Part shown: positions 46,997-56,015 of the stretch, piece by piece
Position numbering within the stretch: position 1 is the stretch's first letter
How the letters are laid out: every line of letters starts with the position of its first letter
NCBI RefSeq assembly: GCF_020539525.1
Contig: NZ_JACDXX010000005.1
Coordinates: 180,073 to 244,072 of the forward strand
Direction: 5' to 3'
DNA: 64,000 nt
DNA from: Pseudogemmobacter faecipullorum
GTDB lineage: Bacteria > Pseudomonadota > Alphaproteobacteria > Rhodobacterales > Rhodobacteraceae
The notes under the pieces: model-generated
Database searches by the model: none
Seen by the model: the letters and a program-made list of their open reading frames with translations, nothing else
Told to the model about the DNA's origin: nothing
Position numbers and translations under genes: made by a program

Positions 46997-47686
46997 GTGA
47001 CAGCAGCGCTTTTGCCCCTGCTGCTGCTGGTCTTTGGCGGAGGGCTGGCCGTTCTGGCCCTTCGTCTCTATCAGGCCAGCCTTGCGCGCCGGGAGCGGCG
47101 CGCAGGGTATTTCTCAGCCGTCCTGCCGCAGATGCAGCGGCTGCGCCAGCAGATCACCCCTTGCGGATTTCCCCGGGTTTCCGGCGAAATTCAGGGGGTT
47201 GAGACCGATCTGCAGATCATCCCCGACACGCTGACCTATCGCAAGCTGCCGACTTTATGGCTGCTGGTGACCCAGCCCTGCCCGCTGCCTTTGCGCCAGC
47301 GCATTCATCTGATGATCCGGCCGCGCGGGGCCGAGGCTTTCTCGGCCTTTCATGACCTGGCCTTTCAGACCCGGCCCGGCGAGGGTTTGCCCTATGATGC
47401 CGGGCTGCGCTCGGAACAGCCGCTAACCCCCGGCGAGGCGGCGCTTTTGCGCCGTCACAGCCATCTGTTTGCCGATCCGCGCCTGAAAGAGCTGGTGATC
47501 GCGCCCGAGGGGCTGCGGCTGAGCTGGCTGGCCGATGAAGCCGATCGCGGCCGCTATCTGATCTTTCGCGAGGCCGAGATGGGCAATATCCCCCTCGCCC
47601 CCGCAGATCTGGCACCGCTGCTGGCCGGGCTGGCGGCCCTGCGCGATGACATATTGAGCCCGGGATGTGAGAGGAAATGCGCATGA
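46997..47686 (+). CDS. Membrane-anchored protein in the permease operon, GTG start
   Basis: The 229-residue product has one N-terminal membrane helix (about 4-23) and a soluble domain. It starts at a GTG one base after the permease stop, with a GGGGC-type weak ribosome site. The soluble part has the features of a small alpha/beta domain (QTRPGEGLPYDAGLRSEQPL). No family is recognised. Its stop overlaps the next start (ATGA), which ties it to the operon. Confidence 0.7.
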   Translation: MTAALLPLLLLVFGGGLAVLALRLYQASLARRERRAGYFSAVLPQMQRLRQQITPCGFPRVSGEIQGVETDLQIIPDTLTYRKLPTLWLLVTQPCPLPLRQRIHLMIRPRGAEAFSAFHDLAFQTRPGEGLPYDAGLRSEQPLTPGEAALLRRHSHLFADPRLKELVIAPEGLRLSWLADEADRGRYLIFREAEMGNIPLAPADLAPLLAGLAALRDDILSPGCERKCA

Positions 47687-47958
47687 CAAAAGCCCCGCCC
47701 AACCCATATCTCGTGCTGGCCTCGGCGCTGCTTTTGCCGGCTTCGGGTCAGGTCTGGAACGGCGAGGCTCAGCGCGGGCTGATCTTTCTGTTCTTCCTCA
47801 TGCTGCTTGGCGGCTTTACCGCCGTGACCGCCGGCCCGGATGTCAGCTTTACCGGCCGCTATGCCGGGGCGTTTTTCGTCCATGCCATGGCAATATTCGA
47901 TGCCTATAAACGCGCCCGGATCCGCAGCGCCCTCTATCACCACCGCGCCGCAGGCTGA
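47683..47958 (+). CDS. Small membrane protein, last gene of the permease operon
   Basis: The 91-residue product has about three hydrophobic segments, opening MTKAPPNPYLVLASALLLPA and ending in a basic tail (YKRARIRSALYHHRAAG). It resembles the small membrane proteins with a SGQVWNGE-type motif (GxxWNGE) seen in other bacteria. Its start is coupled to the previous stop, and a strong bidirectional terminator follows. Confidence 0.7.
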   Translation: MTKAPPNPYLVLASALLLPASGQVWNGEAQRGLIFLFFLMLLGGFTAVTAGPDVSFTGRYAGAFFVHAMAIFDAYKRARIRSALYHHRAAG

Positions 47959-47982
47959 GGGAAGCGAACCCGCGCCGAGGGC

Positions 47983-48015
47983 AAAAGGGCGGGCCTTTGC
48001 GGGCCCGCCCTTTTT
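47983..48015. terminator. Bidirectional terminator between the permease operon and scpA
   Basis: A perfect 13-bp stem (47983-47995 with 48002-48014) and a 6-base loop are flanked by A-runs and T-runs on both sides, suiting the two converging transcripts. Confidence 0.9.
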
Positions 48016-48034
48016 CTTTTCGCCTGAGCAGAGC

Positions 48035-50161
48035 TCAGCGCCGCGTGGCGCGGATCAGATCGAGGATTTCTTTCGCCGCATCGGGGATATTGGTGCCCGG
48101 GCCGAAGATCGCCTTTACGCCGGCGTTTTTCAGGAAGTCGTAATCCTGCTGCGGGATCACCCCGCCACAGATCACCATAATATCGCCCGCGCCCGCCTTG
48201 TTCAGCGCCTCGATCAGCAAAGGCGCAAGCGTTTTATGACCGGCCGCCTGAGAAGAGATGCCGACGATATGCACGTCATTATCAACCGCATCCTGAGCCG
48301 CCTCTTCCGGGGTCTGGAACAGCGGACCAACGTCAACATCGAAACCGATATCGGCAAAAGCGGTGGCGATGACTTTTGCACCGCGATCATGGCCGTCCTG
48401 ACCCATTTTCACCACCAGCATACGCGGGCGGCGGCCCTCTTCCTCGGCAAAGGCCTCGACATTGCGCTGAATCGCCTCAAAGCCCTCATCGCCCTGATAG
48501 GCGGCACCGTAAACCCCTGCCAAAGTCTTCACCTCCGCCCTGTGCCGCCCGAATGTGCCTTCCATCGCCAGCGAAATCTCGCCCAAAGTCGCGCGCGCCC
48601 GGGCGCATTCAACCGCTGCTTCCAGCAGATTGCCGCCCTCAACCGTGCGCCGGCCCAGCTCCAGCAGCGCCGCATCGCAGGCCAGCTGGTCACGCGAGGC
48701 CCGGATCTGGTTCAGACGGGCGATCTGGCTGTCCCGCACCGCCATATTGTCGATCTGGAGGATGTCGATCGGATCCTCTTTCTCTTTGCGATATTTATTG
48801 ACGCCAACGATCACCTCGGTGCCGCGGTCGATCATCGCCTGGCGCTTCGCCGCCGTCTCTTCGATGCGCAGTTTCGGCATGCCCGAGGCCACGGCCTTGG
48901 TCATGCCCCCCATGGCCTCGACCTCCTCGATCAGCGCCCAGGCTTTTTCGGCCAGCTCGGCGGTCAGGCTCTCGACATAATAGCTGCCCGCCAGCGGGTC
49001 GACGACATGGGTGATGCCGGTCTCTTCCTGCAAGATCAGCTGGGTATTGCGCGCGATCCGGGCCGAAAATTCGGTCGGCAGCGCAATCGCCTCATCGAGC
49101 GCATTGGTATGCAGCGACTGCGTGCCGCCAAGCGCGGCTGACATCGCCTCATAGGCGGTGCGGATCACGTTATTATAGGGATCCTGCTCCTGCAGCGACA
49201 CGCCCGAGGTCTGGCAATGGGTGCGCAGCATCAGCGAAGACTGCTTCTTCGGCTCGAACTCCTGCATGATCCGGGTCCAGAGCATCCGCGCGGCGCGCAG
49301 CTTGGCCACTTCCATGAAGAAATTCATGCCGATGGCAAAGAAGAACGACAGCCGCCCGGCGAAATCATCAACGCTCATCCCGGCCTTGAGCGCGGCGCGC
49401 ACATATTCGCGCCCGTCGGCGAGCGTATAGGCCAGCTCCTGGACGAGGTTCGCCCCCGCCTCCTGCATATGATAGCCCGAGATCGAGATCGAATTGAACT
49501 TCGGCATCTCTTTCGACGTATATTCGATGATATCAGCGATGATCTTCATCGAGGGTTCGGGCGGGTAGATATAGGTATTGCGCACCATGAATTCTTTCAG
49601 AATGTCATTCTGAATGGTGCCCGAGAGCAGGGATTTATCATGACCCTGCTCTTCACCCGCGACGATGAAGCTGGCGAGGATCGGGATCACCGCGCCATTC
49701 ATCGTCATCGAAACCGATACCTTATCGAGCGGAATGCCGTCGAACAGGATCTTCATATCCTCGACCGAGTCGATGGCGACGCCTGCTTTGCCGACATCGC
49801 CCACCACGCGCGGATGGTCGCTGTCATAGCCGCGATGGGTTGCCAGATCGAAGGCGACCGAGACCCCCTGCTGCCCGGCGGCGAGGTTCTTGCGGTAGAA
49901 AGCGTTGCTCTCCTCGGCGGTCGAGAAGCCGGCATATTGCCGGATCGTCCAGGGGCGGCCGGCATACATGGTCGCGCGCGGGCCACGGGTAAAGGGGGCA
50001 ATGCCCGGCAGTTCATCCATCTGCGGCAGGCCCACGACATCGGCCGCAGTGTAAAGCGGCCTGACCTCAATCCCCTCAAGCGTCTGCCAGTTCAGGCTTG
50101 AGGGTTCTTTGCCCTTCAGCTCTTTCGTGGCGAGGCTTTCCCAGGCTTTCAGATCACTCAT
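48035..50161 (-). CDS. scpA: Methylmalonyl-CoA mutase
   Basis: The enzyme converts methylmalonyl-CoA to succinyl-CoA using adenosylcobalamin, the last step of propionyl-CoA use. The 708-residue single-chain protein has the catalytic barrel at the N-terminus ([20 protein letters not shown] near 62-81). The B12-binding domain at the C-terminus carries the cobalamin His motif [20 protein letters not shown] (about 586-605). pccA and pccB, the earlier steps, lie upstream. A TTTGCAAA site lies 14 bases before the start. The epimerase gene is not in this window. Confidence 0.96.
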   Translation of the reverse strand: MSDLKAWESLATKELKGKEPSSLNWQTLEGIEVRPLYTAADVVGLPQMDELPGIAPFTRGPRATMYAGRPWTIRQYAGFSTAEESNAFYRKNLAAGQQGVSVAFDLATHRGYDSDHPRVVGDVGKAGVAIDSVEDMKILFDGIPLDKVSVSMTMNGAVIPILASFIVAGEEQGHDKSLLSGTIQNDILKEFMVRNTYIYPPEPSMKIIADIIEYTSKEMPKFNSISISGYHMQEAGANLVQELAYTLADGREYVRAALKAGMSVDDFAGRLSFFFAIGMNFFMEVAKLRAARMLWTRIMQEFEPKKQSSLMLRTHCQTSGVSLQEQDPYNNVIRTAYEAMSAALGGTQSLHTNALDEAIALPTEFSARIARNTQLILQEETGITHVVDPLAGSYYVESLTAELAEKAWALIEEVEAMGGMTKAVASGMPKLRIEETAAKRQAMIDRGTEVIVGVNKYRKEKEDPIDILQIDNMAVRDSQIARLNQIRASRDQLACDAALLELGRRTVEGGNLLEAAVECARARATLGEISLAMEGTFGRHRAEVKTLAGVYGAAYQGDEGFEAIQRNVEAFAEEEGRRPRMLVVKMGQDGHDRGAKVIATAFADIGFDVDVGPLFQTPEEAAQDAVDNDVHIVGISSQAAGHKTLAPLLIEALNKAGAGDIMVICGGVIPQQDYDFLKNAGVKAIFGPGTNIPDAAKEILDLIRATRR

Positions 50162-50174
50162 CTCACTGTCTCCC

Positions 50175-50182
50175 TTTGCAAA
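50175..50182. promoter_or_regulatory. TTTGCAAA site upstream of scpA
   Basis: The 8-base palindrome TTTGCAAA lies 14 bases upstream of the scpA start. The same core is repeated upstream of pccB. This is the kind of site I recall for ScfR/PccR-type short-chain acyl-CoA regulators. An inverted repeat ACAGGC-AG-GCCTGT follows at 50185-50198. Confidence 0.45.
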
Positions 50183-50243
50183 AAACAGGCAGGCCTGTCT
50201 CTCGCCGCTTGGGGTTTTGCCGACCCTGTCCTATATCTGGACT

Positions 50244-50723
50244 ATGGATCAAATGCTCGACCGCCGTTCCCTTTTCAGCCTGGCCGCGCTCGCAGCCCTG
50301 GCCCCCTCATATCTTCTGGCCGGGGAGGCAGAGGAGGCTTTGCCCCCTGCCGCCGCTTTCGGACCTGTCCCGGCCGCTGAGATCAGCGAGGCCGGTGAAT
50401 TGTTCCGGCGCCGCCCGGTGATTGTCTTTGCCGACAGCCCCAATGACCCGAATTTCATCCGCCAGATGGAGCTCTTGCCGCCGCTTTATGCCCAGTTTGC
50501 CGCCCGGGATGTGGTGCTGATCACCGATACCGATCCGGCTAACCCCTCGCCCCTGCGCCACAAGCTGCGCCCGCGCGGCTTTTCGCTGGTGATGATGGAC
50601 AAGGACTGGAAATCCCCGATCCGCCGCCCCAGCCCGCGCGCCGCGCGCGAGGTTCTGAACACGATCGACAAGATGCCGATTGCCAGAACCGAAGCGCTGG
50701 AGCGTAACCCGGCGGGGCGGTGA
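50244..50723 (+). CDS. DUF4174-like exported protein
   Basis: The 159-residue product has a twin-arginine-like signal (MLDRRSLFSLAALAALAPS). A small alpha/beta domain follows, with the FRRRPVIVFADSPNDPNF and SPLRHKLRPRGFSLVMMDKD stretches that I associate with DUF4174. It is divergent from scpA and converges on the Mrr gene. A second ATG lies three codons in. The role is unknown; some relatives are remembered beside acyl-CoA mutase genes. Confidence 0.7.
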   Translation: MDQMLDRRSLFSLAALAALAPSYLLAGEAEEALPPAAAFGPVPAAEISEAGELFRRRPVIVFADSPNDPNFIRQMELLPPLYAQFAARDVVLITDTDPANPSPLRHKLRPRGFSLVMMDKDWKSPIRRPSPRAAREVLNTIDKMPIARTEALERNPAGR

Positions 50724-50730
50724 TCGCGGG

Positions 50731-51648
50731 TCACTCGAAAAAGTCCTCCTCAATCTCAGAGACCTGAAATGTGTCCCGCACCCGACAGCCCACTGAAAAG
50801 CGGATCAGCAGACGCGCCAGCTCTGGCCCGTCGATCAGAACAATCCGCTTGTTCAGCTTTTCGGCGGTAGATCTGGCGGAATCTGAGAAGCGCGCCGTTG
50901 TTACGAAAATCCCTTTGGTCACATCTTTCAACGCCAGCGCACCAAAGAAATCCCGTAACGCACCGGAACCCACTGCCAGGTCCTGACGGTAACGCTTTGC
51001 CTGGAAATACACCTGATCTACTCCGAGCGTGTCGAGATTGACGACGCCGTCAACCCCGTCATCCCCCGCGCCGCCGACAACATCCGCAGCTTGCGGGCCG
51101 CTGCCATAACCCATCTTAAGCAACAACTCGCGGATCGTATGCTCAAAGAACACCGGGGTGGCATTGACCAACCGTTCTATCAGCTCCAGCCCGAGTGCAT
51201 CATCAAGCTGGCGATGGGCATTGCGGATCGCTTCATCCGGCGTAAGCGCTCCTGCCTCTGGCTCAGCAAGGACTGCTCCCGGGCTGGCTGCGGCATCTGA
51301 AGGACCGGATGAAAATGCCCGGAACTGCGGCGATAGTTCCGCAAGCCAGACCCTCGTGATCCGGTCCGGGGCGCTGATGAGCGCATTCCGACCCTCTGCA
51401 GTAATTTGCAAAACCGCCCTTCTCGGCCGTTCGAGTAAGCCGGCCTGGCAAAGATATGTCCCTGCCCAGGCCACCCGATCGAATACGCGGGTTTTATTTC
51501 CCGATGAGACCAGTTCAGCGCGATCCTCCTCGCTGAGCCCCATCCGGTCAGCAACATAGCCCGTCAGCTCGCGCGCCTGAACCTGGCCCCGATCCGCGAC
51601 TTCCTGCAGAACCGGTCGCATGAATGTCTGAAAATCCGGGACAGGCAT
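50731..51648 (-). CDS. mrr: Mrr-type restriction endonuclease
   Basis: The 305-residue protein has an N-terminal winged-helix-like Mrr_N domain (about 1-90, MPVPDFQTFMRPVLQEVADRG). The C-terminal Mrr catalytic domain (about 165-290) carries the PD-(D/E)xK motif as DDGVDGVVNLDTLG and VDQVYFQAKRY. Mrr enzymes cut DNA bearing foreign methylation. It starts 3 bases after the pccA stop, so it is likely expressed with propionyl-CoA carboxylase, an unusual setting for a defence gene. Confidence 0.88.
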   Translation of the reverse strand: MPVPDFQTFMRPVLQEVADRGQVQARELTGYVADRMGLSEEDRAELVSSGNKTRVFDRVAWAGTYLCQAGLLERPRRAVLQITAEGRNALISAPDRITRVWLAELSPQFRAFSSGPSDAAASPGAVLAEPEAGALTPDEAIRNAHRQLDDALGLELIERLVNATPVFFEHTIRELLLKMGYGSGPQAADVVGGAGDDGVDGVVNLDTLGVDQVYFQAKRYRQDLAVGSGALRDFFGALALKDVTKGIFVTTARFSDSARSTAEKLNKRIVLIDGPELARLLIRFSVGCRVRDTFQVSEIEEDFFE

Positions 51649-51651
51649 GGA

Positions 51652-53655
51652 TTATTCAAACTCCATAATCACATCATCAACGCGCAGGCTTTCTCCCACC
51701 TTCGCCCTGATCTGTTTCACCAAGCCTTTGCGCTCGGCTTTGAGGATGTTTTCCATCTTCATCGCCTCGACCGTGGCCAGAGCCTGACCCTCCTGCACCT
51801 CCTGGCCCTCTTCCACCTGGATCTTCACCACCAGGCCCGGCATCGGGCAGAGCAGGAAGCGCGAGGTGTCAGGTGGCAGCTTCTCAGGCATGAGTTTCGC
51901 CAGTTCCGCAGCGCGCGGGCTGCGGACATGGACCTTCAGATCGGCACCGCGGGCGCGGATGCGGAAGCCCATCGGGATTTTATCGGCTTTGAGCACCAGG
52001 GGCTCGCCCCCGACCTGCAGATGCGCCAGCGACTGGCCCGGCACCCAGTCCGAGCTGACGCGCAGGCTTTCGCCATCGGCGAAATGCACGGTCGAGCCCT
52101 CACGGTCAGCCGAAACCCTGAGCGCGAAATCGCGCTCGCCGATGCTGACCACCCAGTGATCGCCGACGCGGCGCTGGTGATTGTCCATGGTGCCCGAGAT
52201 CCGGGTGCGCCGGATCTCGGCCACGCGGTTCATCGCCGCTGCCGCTGCCGCAATGCGCTGCAGATCGGCTTCCCCAAGCCTCGCGCCCTGGAAGCCCTCG
52301 GGATATTCCTCGGCGATAAAGGCGGTGGTGATATTGCCGGAGATGAATTTCGGGTGATCCATCACTGCGGCGACGAAGGGCAGGTTATGACCGATGCCCT
52401 CGACCTCGAATGTATCGAGCGCCACCCGCATTTCCTCGATCGCCTCGCCCCGGGTCGGCCCCCAGGTGCAGAGTTTGGCGATCATCGGGTCGTAATACAT
52501 CGAGATCTCGCCGCCCTCAAAGACGCCGGTATCATTGCGCACGATGCCGCCGCGCGCCGTCGCGCCCTCGGCCGGCGGCCGGTAGCGGGTCAGACGGCCG
52601 ATTGAGGGCAGGAAATTGCGGTAAGGATCCTCGGCATATAGCCGGCTTTCCATCGCCCAGCCGTTGATCTTCAGATCTTCCTGTTTGAACGGCAGCTTCT
52701 CGCCCGCCGCAACCCGGATCATCTGCTCCACCAGATCGATGCCGGTGATCAGCTCGGTCACCGGATGCTCGACCTGCAGGCGGGTGTTCATCTCGAGGAA
52801 GTAGAAATTGCGGCTACCATCAACGATGAACTCAACCGTGCCGGCCGAAGTATAGCCCACCGCCGCCGCCAGCGCGCAGGCCTGCTCGCCCATCGCCTTG
52901 CGGGTCGCCTCATCAAGGAAGGGCGAAGGCGCCTCTTCGATCACCTTCTGATTGCGGCGCTGGATCGAGCATTCGCGCTCGTGCAGATAGAGGGTATTGC
53001 CGTGTTTATCAGCCAGAACCTGGATCTCGATATGGCGCGGCTGGGTGACGAATTTCTCGATGAAGATCCGGTCATCGCCAAAGCTGCTCGCGGCCTCATT
53101 CTTTGAGCTCTCAAAGCCTTCGCGCGCCTCTTCGGCATTCCAGGCGATGCGCATGCCCTTGCCGCCGCCGCCCGCGCTGGCCTTGATCATCACCGGATAG
53201 CCGATCTGACCGGAGATTTTCACCGCCTCATCCGCATCCGAAATCAGCCCCATATAGCCCGGAACGGTCGAGACCCCCGCCTCCTGGGCCAGTTTTTTTG
53301 AGGTGATCTTATCGCCCATCGCCTCAATCGCCGGGCTGGGCGGGCCGATGAAGACCACGCCCATCGCCTCCAGCGCCGCAGCGAAATCCATCCGCTCCGA
53401 CAGGAAACCATAGCCCGGATGCACCGCCTCAGCCCCGGTCTGCCGGATCGCCTCAAGGATTTTATCGATGACGATATAGGACTGGCTGGCCGGCGGCGGG
53501 CCGATATAGACCGCCTCATCCGCCATTTTCACATGCAGGGCATTGCGGTCAGCATCCGAATAGACGGCCACTGTCTGAATGCCCATTTTGCGCGCGGTTT
53601 TGATGACCCGGCAGGCGATTTCGCCGCGATTGGCGATCAGGATCTTCTTGAACAT
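51652..53655 (-). CDS. pccA: Propionyl-CoA carboxylase alpha (biotin) subunit
   Basis: PccA carries biotin and carboxylates it for transfer to propionyl-CoA. The 667-residue protein has a biotin carboxylase domain (about 1-450; KKILIANRGEIACRVIKTAR at the start, GGGGKGMRIAW ATP loop, RLQVEHPVTELITG). A biotinyl domain at the end has the biotin Lys at about 633 in EAMKMEN. The length is normal for PccA. It follows a terminator by about 40 bases and is separated from pccB by small genes. Confidence 0.96.
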   Translation of the reverse strand: MFKKILIANRGEIACRVIKTARKMGIQTVAVYSDADRNALHVKMADEAVYIGPPPASQSYIVIDKILEAIRQTGAEAVHPGYGFLSERMDFAAALEAMGVVFIGPPSPAIEAMGDKITSKKLAQEAGVSTVPGYMGLISDADEAVKISGQIGYPVMIKASAGGGGKGMRIAWNAEEAREGFESSKNEAASSFGDDRIFIEKFVTQPRHIEIQVLADKHGNTLYLHERECSIQRRNQKVIEEAPSPFLDEATRKAMGEQACALAAAVGYTSAGTVEFIVDGSRNFYFLEMNTRLQVEHPVTELITGIDLVEQMIRVAAGEKLPFKQEDLKINGWAMESRLYAEDPYRNFLPSIGRLTRYRPPAEGATARGGIVRNDTGVFEGGEISMYYDPMIAKLCTWGPTRGEAIEEMRVALDTFEVEGIGHNLPFVAAVMDHPKFISGNITTAFIAEEYPEGFQGARLGEADLQRIAAAAAAMNRVAEIRRTRISGTMDNHQRRVGDHWVVSIGERDFALRVSADREGSTVHFADGESLRVSSDWVPGQSLAHLQVGGEPLVLKADKIPMGFRIRARGADLKVHVRSPRAAELAKLMPEKLPPDTSRFLLCPMPGLVVKIQVEEGQEVQEGQALATVEAMKMENILKAERKGLVKQIRAKVGESLRVDDVIMEFE

Positions 53656-53691
53656 CTCTCTCCCTCGTCCCGGCCCGGACCAGGGGGCGGA

Positions 53692-53732
53692 ACAACAAAA
53701 AGGGCCTTCCGGTCATTATGACCGGAAGACCC
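53692..53732 (-). terminator. Intrinsic terminator ahead of pccA
   Basis: On the minus strand a stem of about 14 bp with one mismatch (53719-53732 with 53702-53715) has a 3-base loop and is followed by TTTTT. It ends the glycine-zipper lipoprotein transcript only about 40 bases before pccA. Confidence 0.85.
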
Positions 53733-53808
53733 TGATTCAGCATGAAACTTTACCCTGCCGGGCTGATCGTTCTGCATCCCGGCAGGCTGCCGGGACGCTG
53801 TGTTCAGA

Positions 53809-54057
53809 TCAGTAGCAGTTGTTGGTTGCGAGGCAGGAGCCACCGCCGGCGACAGCGCCGATGAGCGCGCCCTGAGTTTTCGAGCCGCCGGTTGCGCCAG
53901 CAACCAGTGCGCCGGTTGCCGCGCCACCAATGGTGCGCACCGCTGCCGAGTTGAGCGGCTGGCCGCCGTTGCCGTAACCATTGTTATAGCCATTGCCGCC
54001 GACACAACCGGCGAGCGAGAGGGCAAGAATCGGGAGGAGCAGGAGAGATTTACGCAT
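53809..54057 (-). CDS. Glycine-zipper small lipoprotein
   Basis: The 82-residue product has a lipoprotein signal MRKSLLLLPILALSLAGC with an LAGC lipobox. The mature part has an Asn/Gly-rich start and then a glycine-zipper helix (GGAATGALVAGATGGSKTQG, about 45-64) ending in CLATNNCY. Such proteins sit in the envelope. An AGGAGAG-type ribosome site precedes it. A terminator follows, and it is separate from pccA in transcription. Confidence 0.8.
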   Translation of the reverse strand: MRKSLLLLPILALSLAGCVGGNGYNNGYGNGGQPLNSAAVRTIGGAATGALVAGATGGSKTQGALIGAVAGGGSCLATNNCY

Positions 54058-54304
54058 GACAGACTGCCTCGTTGGTTTTTGATTACCCCGGAGTCTACTG
54101 CAAGCAAATCTTTCGGGAAAGATGCTGAGTATCCGCTCACGCAAACGGGAAGCGGAAAAGCGCCAGGCCGGGCGCAATTCTGCGACTGCGCCGGAACCAG
54201 GCCAGAGCCCTCCCCCTGTCTGCTGACGGCAGGCCACTGCACTGCCAGGCTATACAGCCCGCAGTTGCAGCGCCCGGCTGCAGAAGAACAGAGGGAGCGG
54301 CGCA

Positions 54305-54715
54305 TCAGTCCTCCTCCCAGTCGTCATCGTCTTCCTCATCGAAGAAGAATGCCTCTTCGGCGTCTTTGGCGAAGACTTTCGGGAAAGCGGCCTCGGCACG
54401 CTTCACGTCAATGCGCAGCATGGCGTAGTAAGAAGCGGGATCGAAAGGATCCTCGGCAGGCACGACCTCGCGCCCGAACAGCCAGGACAGGCGGCCGGCA
54501 TCGAGATTGCCGCGCTCAAACGGCTCTTCGCCGAACTGGCGCCACAGCGCCGCCATGAAGGCCTCATCCGCGACACGGTCAATGTGTTTACGGTCTTTGA
54601 ACCGTTCGCGGCGGATAATTTTGGTCGCCCCGCCCTTCTTGAGATTGGCGCGGCGGATAACGAACTGAAAATCTGATCCCGGCAGACGGCCCGGGAAACC
54701 CCTGTGCTTCAGCAT
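54305..54715 (-). CDS. Conserved-looking basic/acidic protein of unknown function
   Basis: The 136-residue cytoplasmic product starts basic (MLKHRGFPGRLPGSDFQFVI), with a Lys/Arg-rich part near 25-45, and ends in a strongly acidic tail (DDDDWEED). An AGAGGAA ribosome site supports the start. I do not know its family. It has no signal peptide or membrane helix. It lies among small lipoprotein genes between pccA and pccB. Confidence 0.65.
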   Translation of the reverse strand: MLKHRGFPGRLPGSDFQFVIRRANLKKGGATKIIRRERFKDRKHIDRVADEAFMAALWRQFGEEPFERGNLDAGRLSWLFGREVVPAEDPFDPASYYAMLRIDVKRAEAAFPKVFAKDAEEAFFFDEEDDDDWEED

Positions 54716-54835
54716 GATGCGGTTCCTCTTGCTTCGGAACCGGGTTTTAGCCGCAACACCAGGCCTGCGCCAGCGAGGGTGGCTGCACGGAGGGTGGCAG
54801 CCCTCGGATCACAGATCCGGGGCCGCCGGGTACAA

Positions 54836-54964
54836 TTACTTGTACTTGCCGGTGTAAACCGGCTCAGCCGAAACCGGCTCAGCAACAACAACGGTCTCAG
54901 TTTTCTTGGCGCAGGCGGCCAGGGTGGTGAGAGCGAGCAGGGTAACGATAGCAACGTTGCGCAT
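54836..54964 (-). CDS. Very small lipoprotein, copy 1
   Basis: The 42-residue product (start ATG at 54964) is a lipoprotein: MRNVAIVTLLALTTLAAC ends in the lipobox Cys18, followed by AKKTETVVVAEPVSAEPVYT and GKYK. It ends with the same PVYTGKYK tail as the gene at 55232, so the two are related. The open frame is below the usual size limit and easily overlooked. The ribosome site CTGGAGGTTGTC lies just upstream. Confidence 0.75.
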   Translation of the reverse strand: MRNVAIVTLLALTTLAACAKKTETVVVAEPVSAEPVYTGKYK

Positions 54965-55231
54965 GACAACCTCCAGTGCGAATCATTGTGACAGGCCACA
55001 CAACATTGTGGTGCCGTGACAGAGGAAACGTACGAAATGGAGGGAAATGCAATGGGCTCAAAGCGATGCAAATAAATTTCACCCGCCGCAACAGAGGGTG
55101 CGGCGCCCTGCTGAAACGGGCGCATCTGCTCTGACAGCTGAAGCGGGCTCAGAGCAGCAATCCGGCCCCGACTGGCCGGGGCAGATTGGCCGGCCCTCCC
55201 GCCGCAAAAGCGGAGGGGCCGGCCGGTATTC

Positions 55232-55372
55232 TTACTTATACTTGCCGGTATAGACCGGCTCGACCGAAACCGGCTCGTCAATATAGACGACGGCTTCCTC
55301 AGTTTTCTTCGCGCAGGCAGCCATGGTGCCAACAACGGCCAGGGCCATAACGATACGCAGGGTGCTCGACAT
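55232..55372 (-). CDS. Very small lipoprotein, copy 2
   Basis: The 46-residue product (start ATG at 55372) has a lipoprotein signal (MSSTLRIVMALAVVGTMAAC, Cys20). The mature part, AKKTEEAVVYIDEPVSVEPV plus YTGKYK, matches copy 1 in the CAKKTE start and the EPVYTGKYK end. It is a tandem relative, probably by duplication. A GGAG-type site precedes it. A GC-rich hairpin lies downstream (55188-55224) without a T-run. Confidence 0.75.
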   Translation of the reverse strand: MSSTLRIVMALAVVGTMAACAKKTEEAVVYIDEPVSVEPVYTGKYK

Positions 55373-55583
55373 CCTCTACTCCTTAATTTTCCGGGGCTTA
55401 TAACCGGCACAATACCGGAGCCGCCCCTTTGCGAGGGTAAGGCCACTTGGGTTGGGCCTGCAGCGAGACTAGCGGAAACATCGGGCAAAACATACTGGCC
55501 TGCAGCCAAGTCATGCTTCTGTGACTCGATTACATCAGCGCAAGGCGCAAAGCCGCGACAGATCACCACATCTGGTAGCATGC

Positions 55584-55994
55584 TCAGAAGATCTCCCAGA
55601 TGCAGGAGCCGTTTTTGATGCCATAGGCCTCAAAAAACTGCACAGCCTCGGGATGCGCCTCGCCATAGGGCAGTTCGCGATCGGCAAGCGTGATCACGAT
55701 CTGCTGCGGCGCGGGCACCATGCCATCGACCCGCCCCAAAGCATATGTGTCACACAAAGCCTGCATATCCTCGCTTCGGTCCTCACCCTGTTGCAGCGTC
55801 GTATCAATGAAGCGAAACCGCGCCGTAGCGCCCGCCGCCCCGGCGGTATCGGTGACAATATCAAGGAAGCTGACCGGCCGGCCGGAAGGAAGCGCCAGCC
55901 CCTCTTGCGCCGCTGCCGCCTCTTCTTTGCAGCCCGCCAGCAGCATGGCGACTGTCGCCATCAGCAGACTGACCCTATGCCCTGCCATTGCCAT
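55584..55994 (-). CDS. DUF6497-like lipoprotein
   Basis: The 136-residue product has the lipoprotein signal MAMAGHRVSLLMATVAMLLAGC. A mature domain follows with RFRFIDTTLQQGED, MQALCDTYALG and a C-terminal GIKNGSCIWEIF (two Cys). I associate it with DUF6497, remembered from pccB neighbourhoods in Rhodobacterales; this is unverified. An AAGGGGGA ribosome site supports the start. It ends upstream of the small lipoprotein copies and follows pccB by 21 bases. Confidence 0.65.
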   Translation of the reverse strand: MAMAGHRVSLLMATVAMLLAGCKEEAAAAQEGLALPSGRPVSFLDIVTDTAGAAGATARFRFIDTTLQQGEDRSEDMQALCDTYALGRVDGMVPAPQQIVITLADRELPYGEAHPEAVQFFEAYGIKNGSCIWEIF

Positions 55995-56015
55995 CCGATC
56001 CCCCTTTGCGATTGT

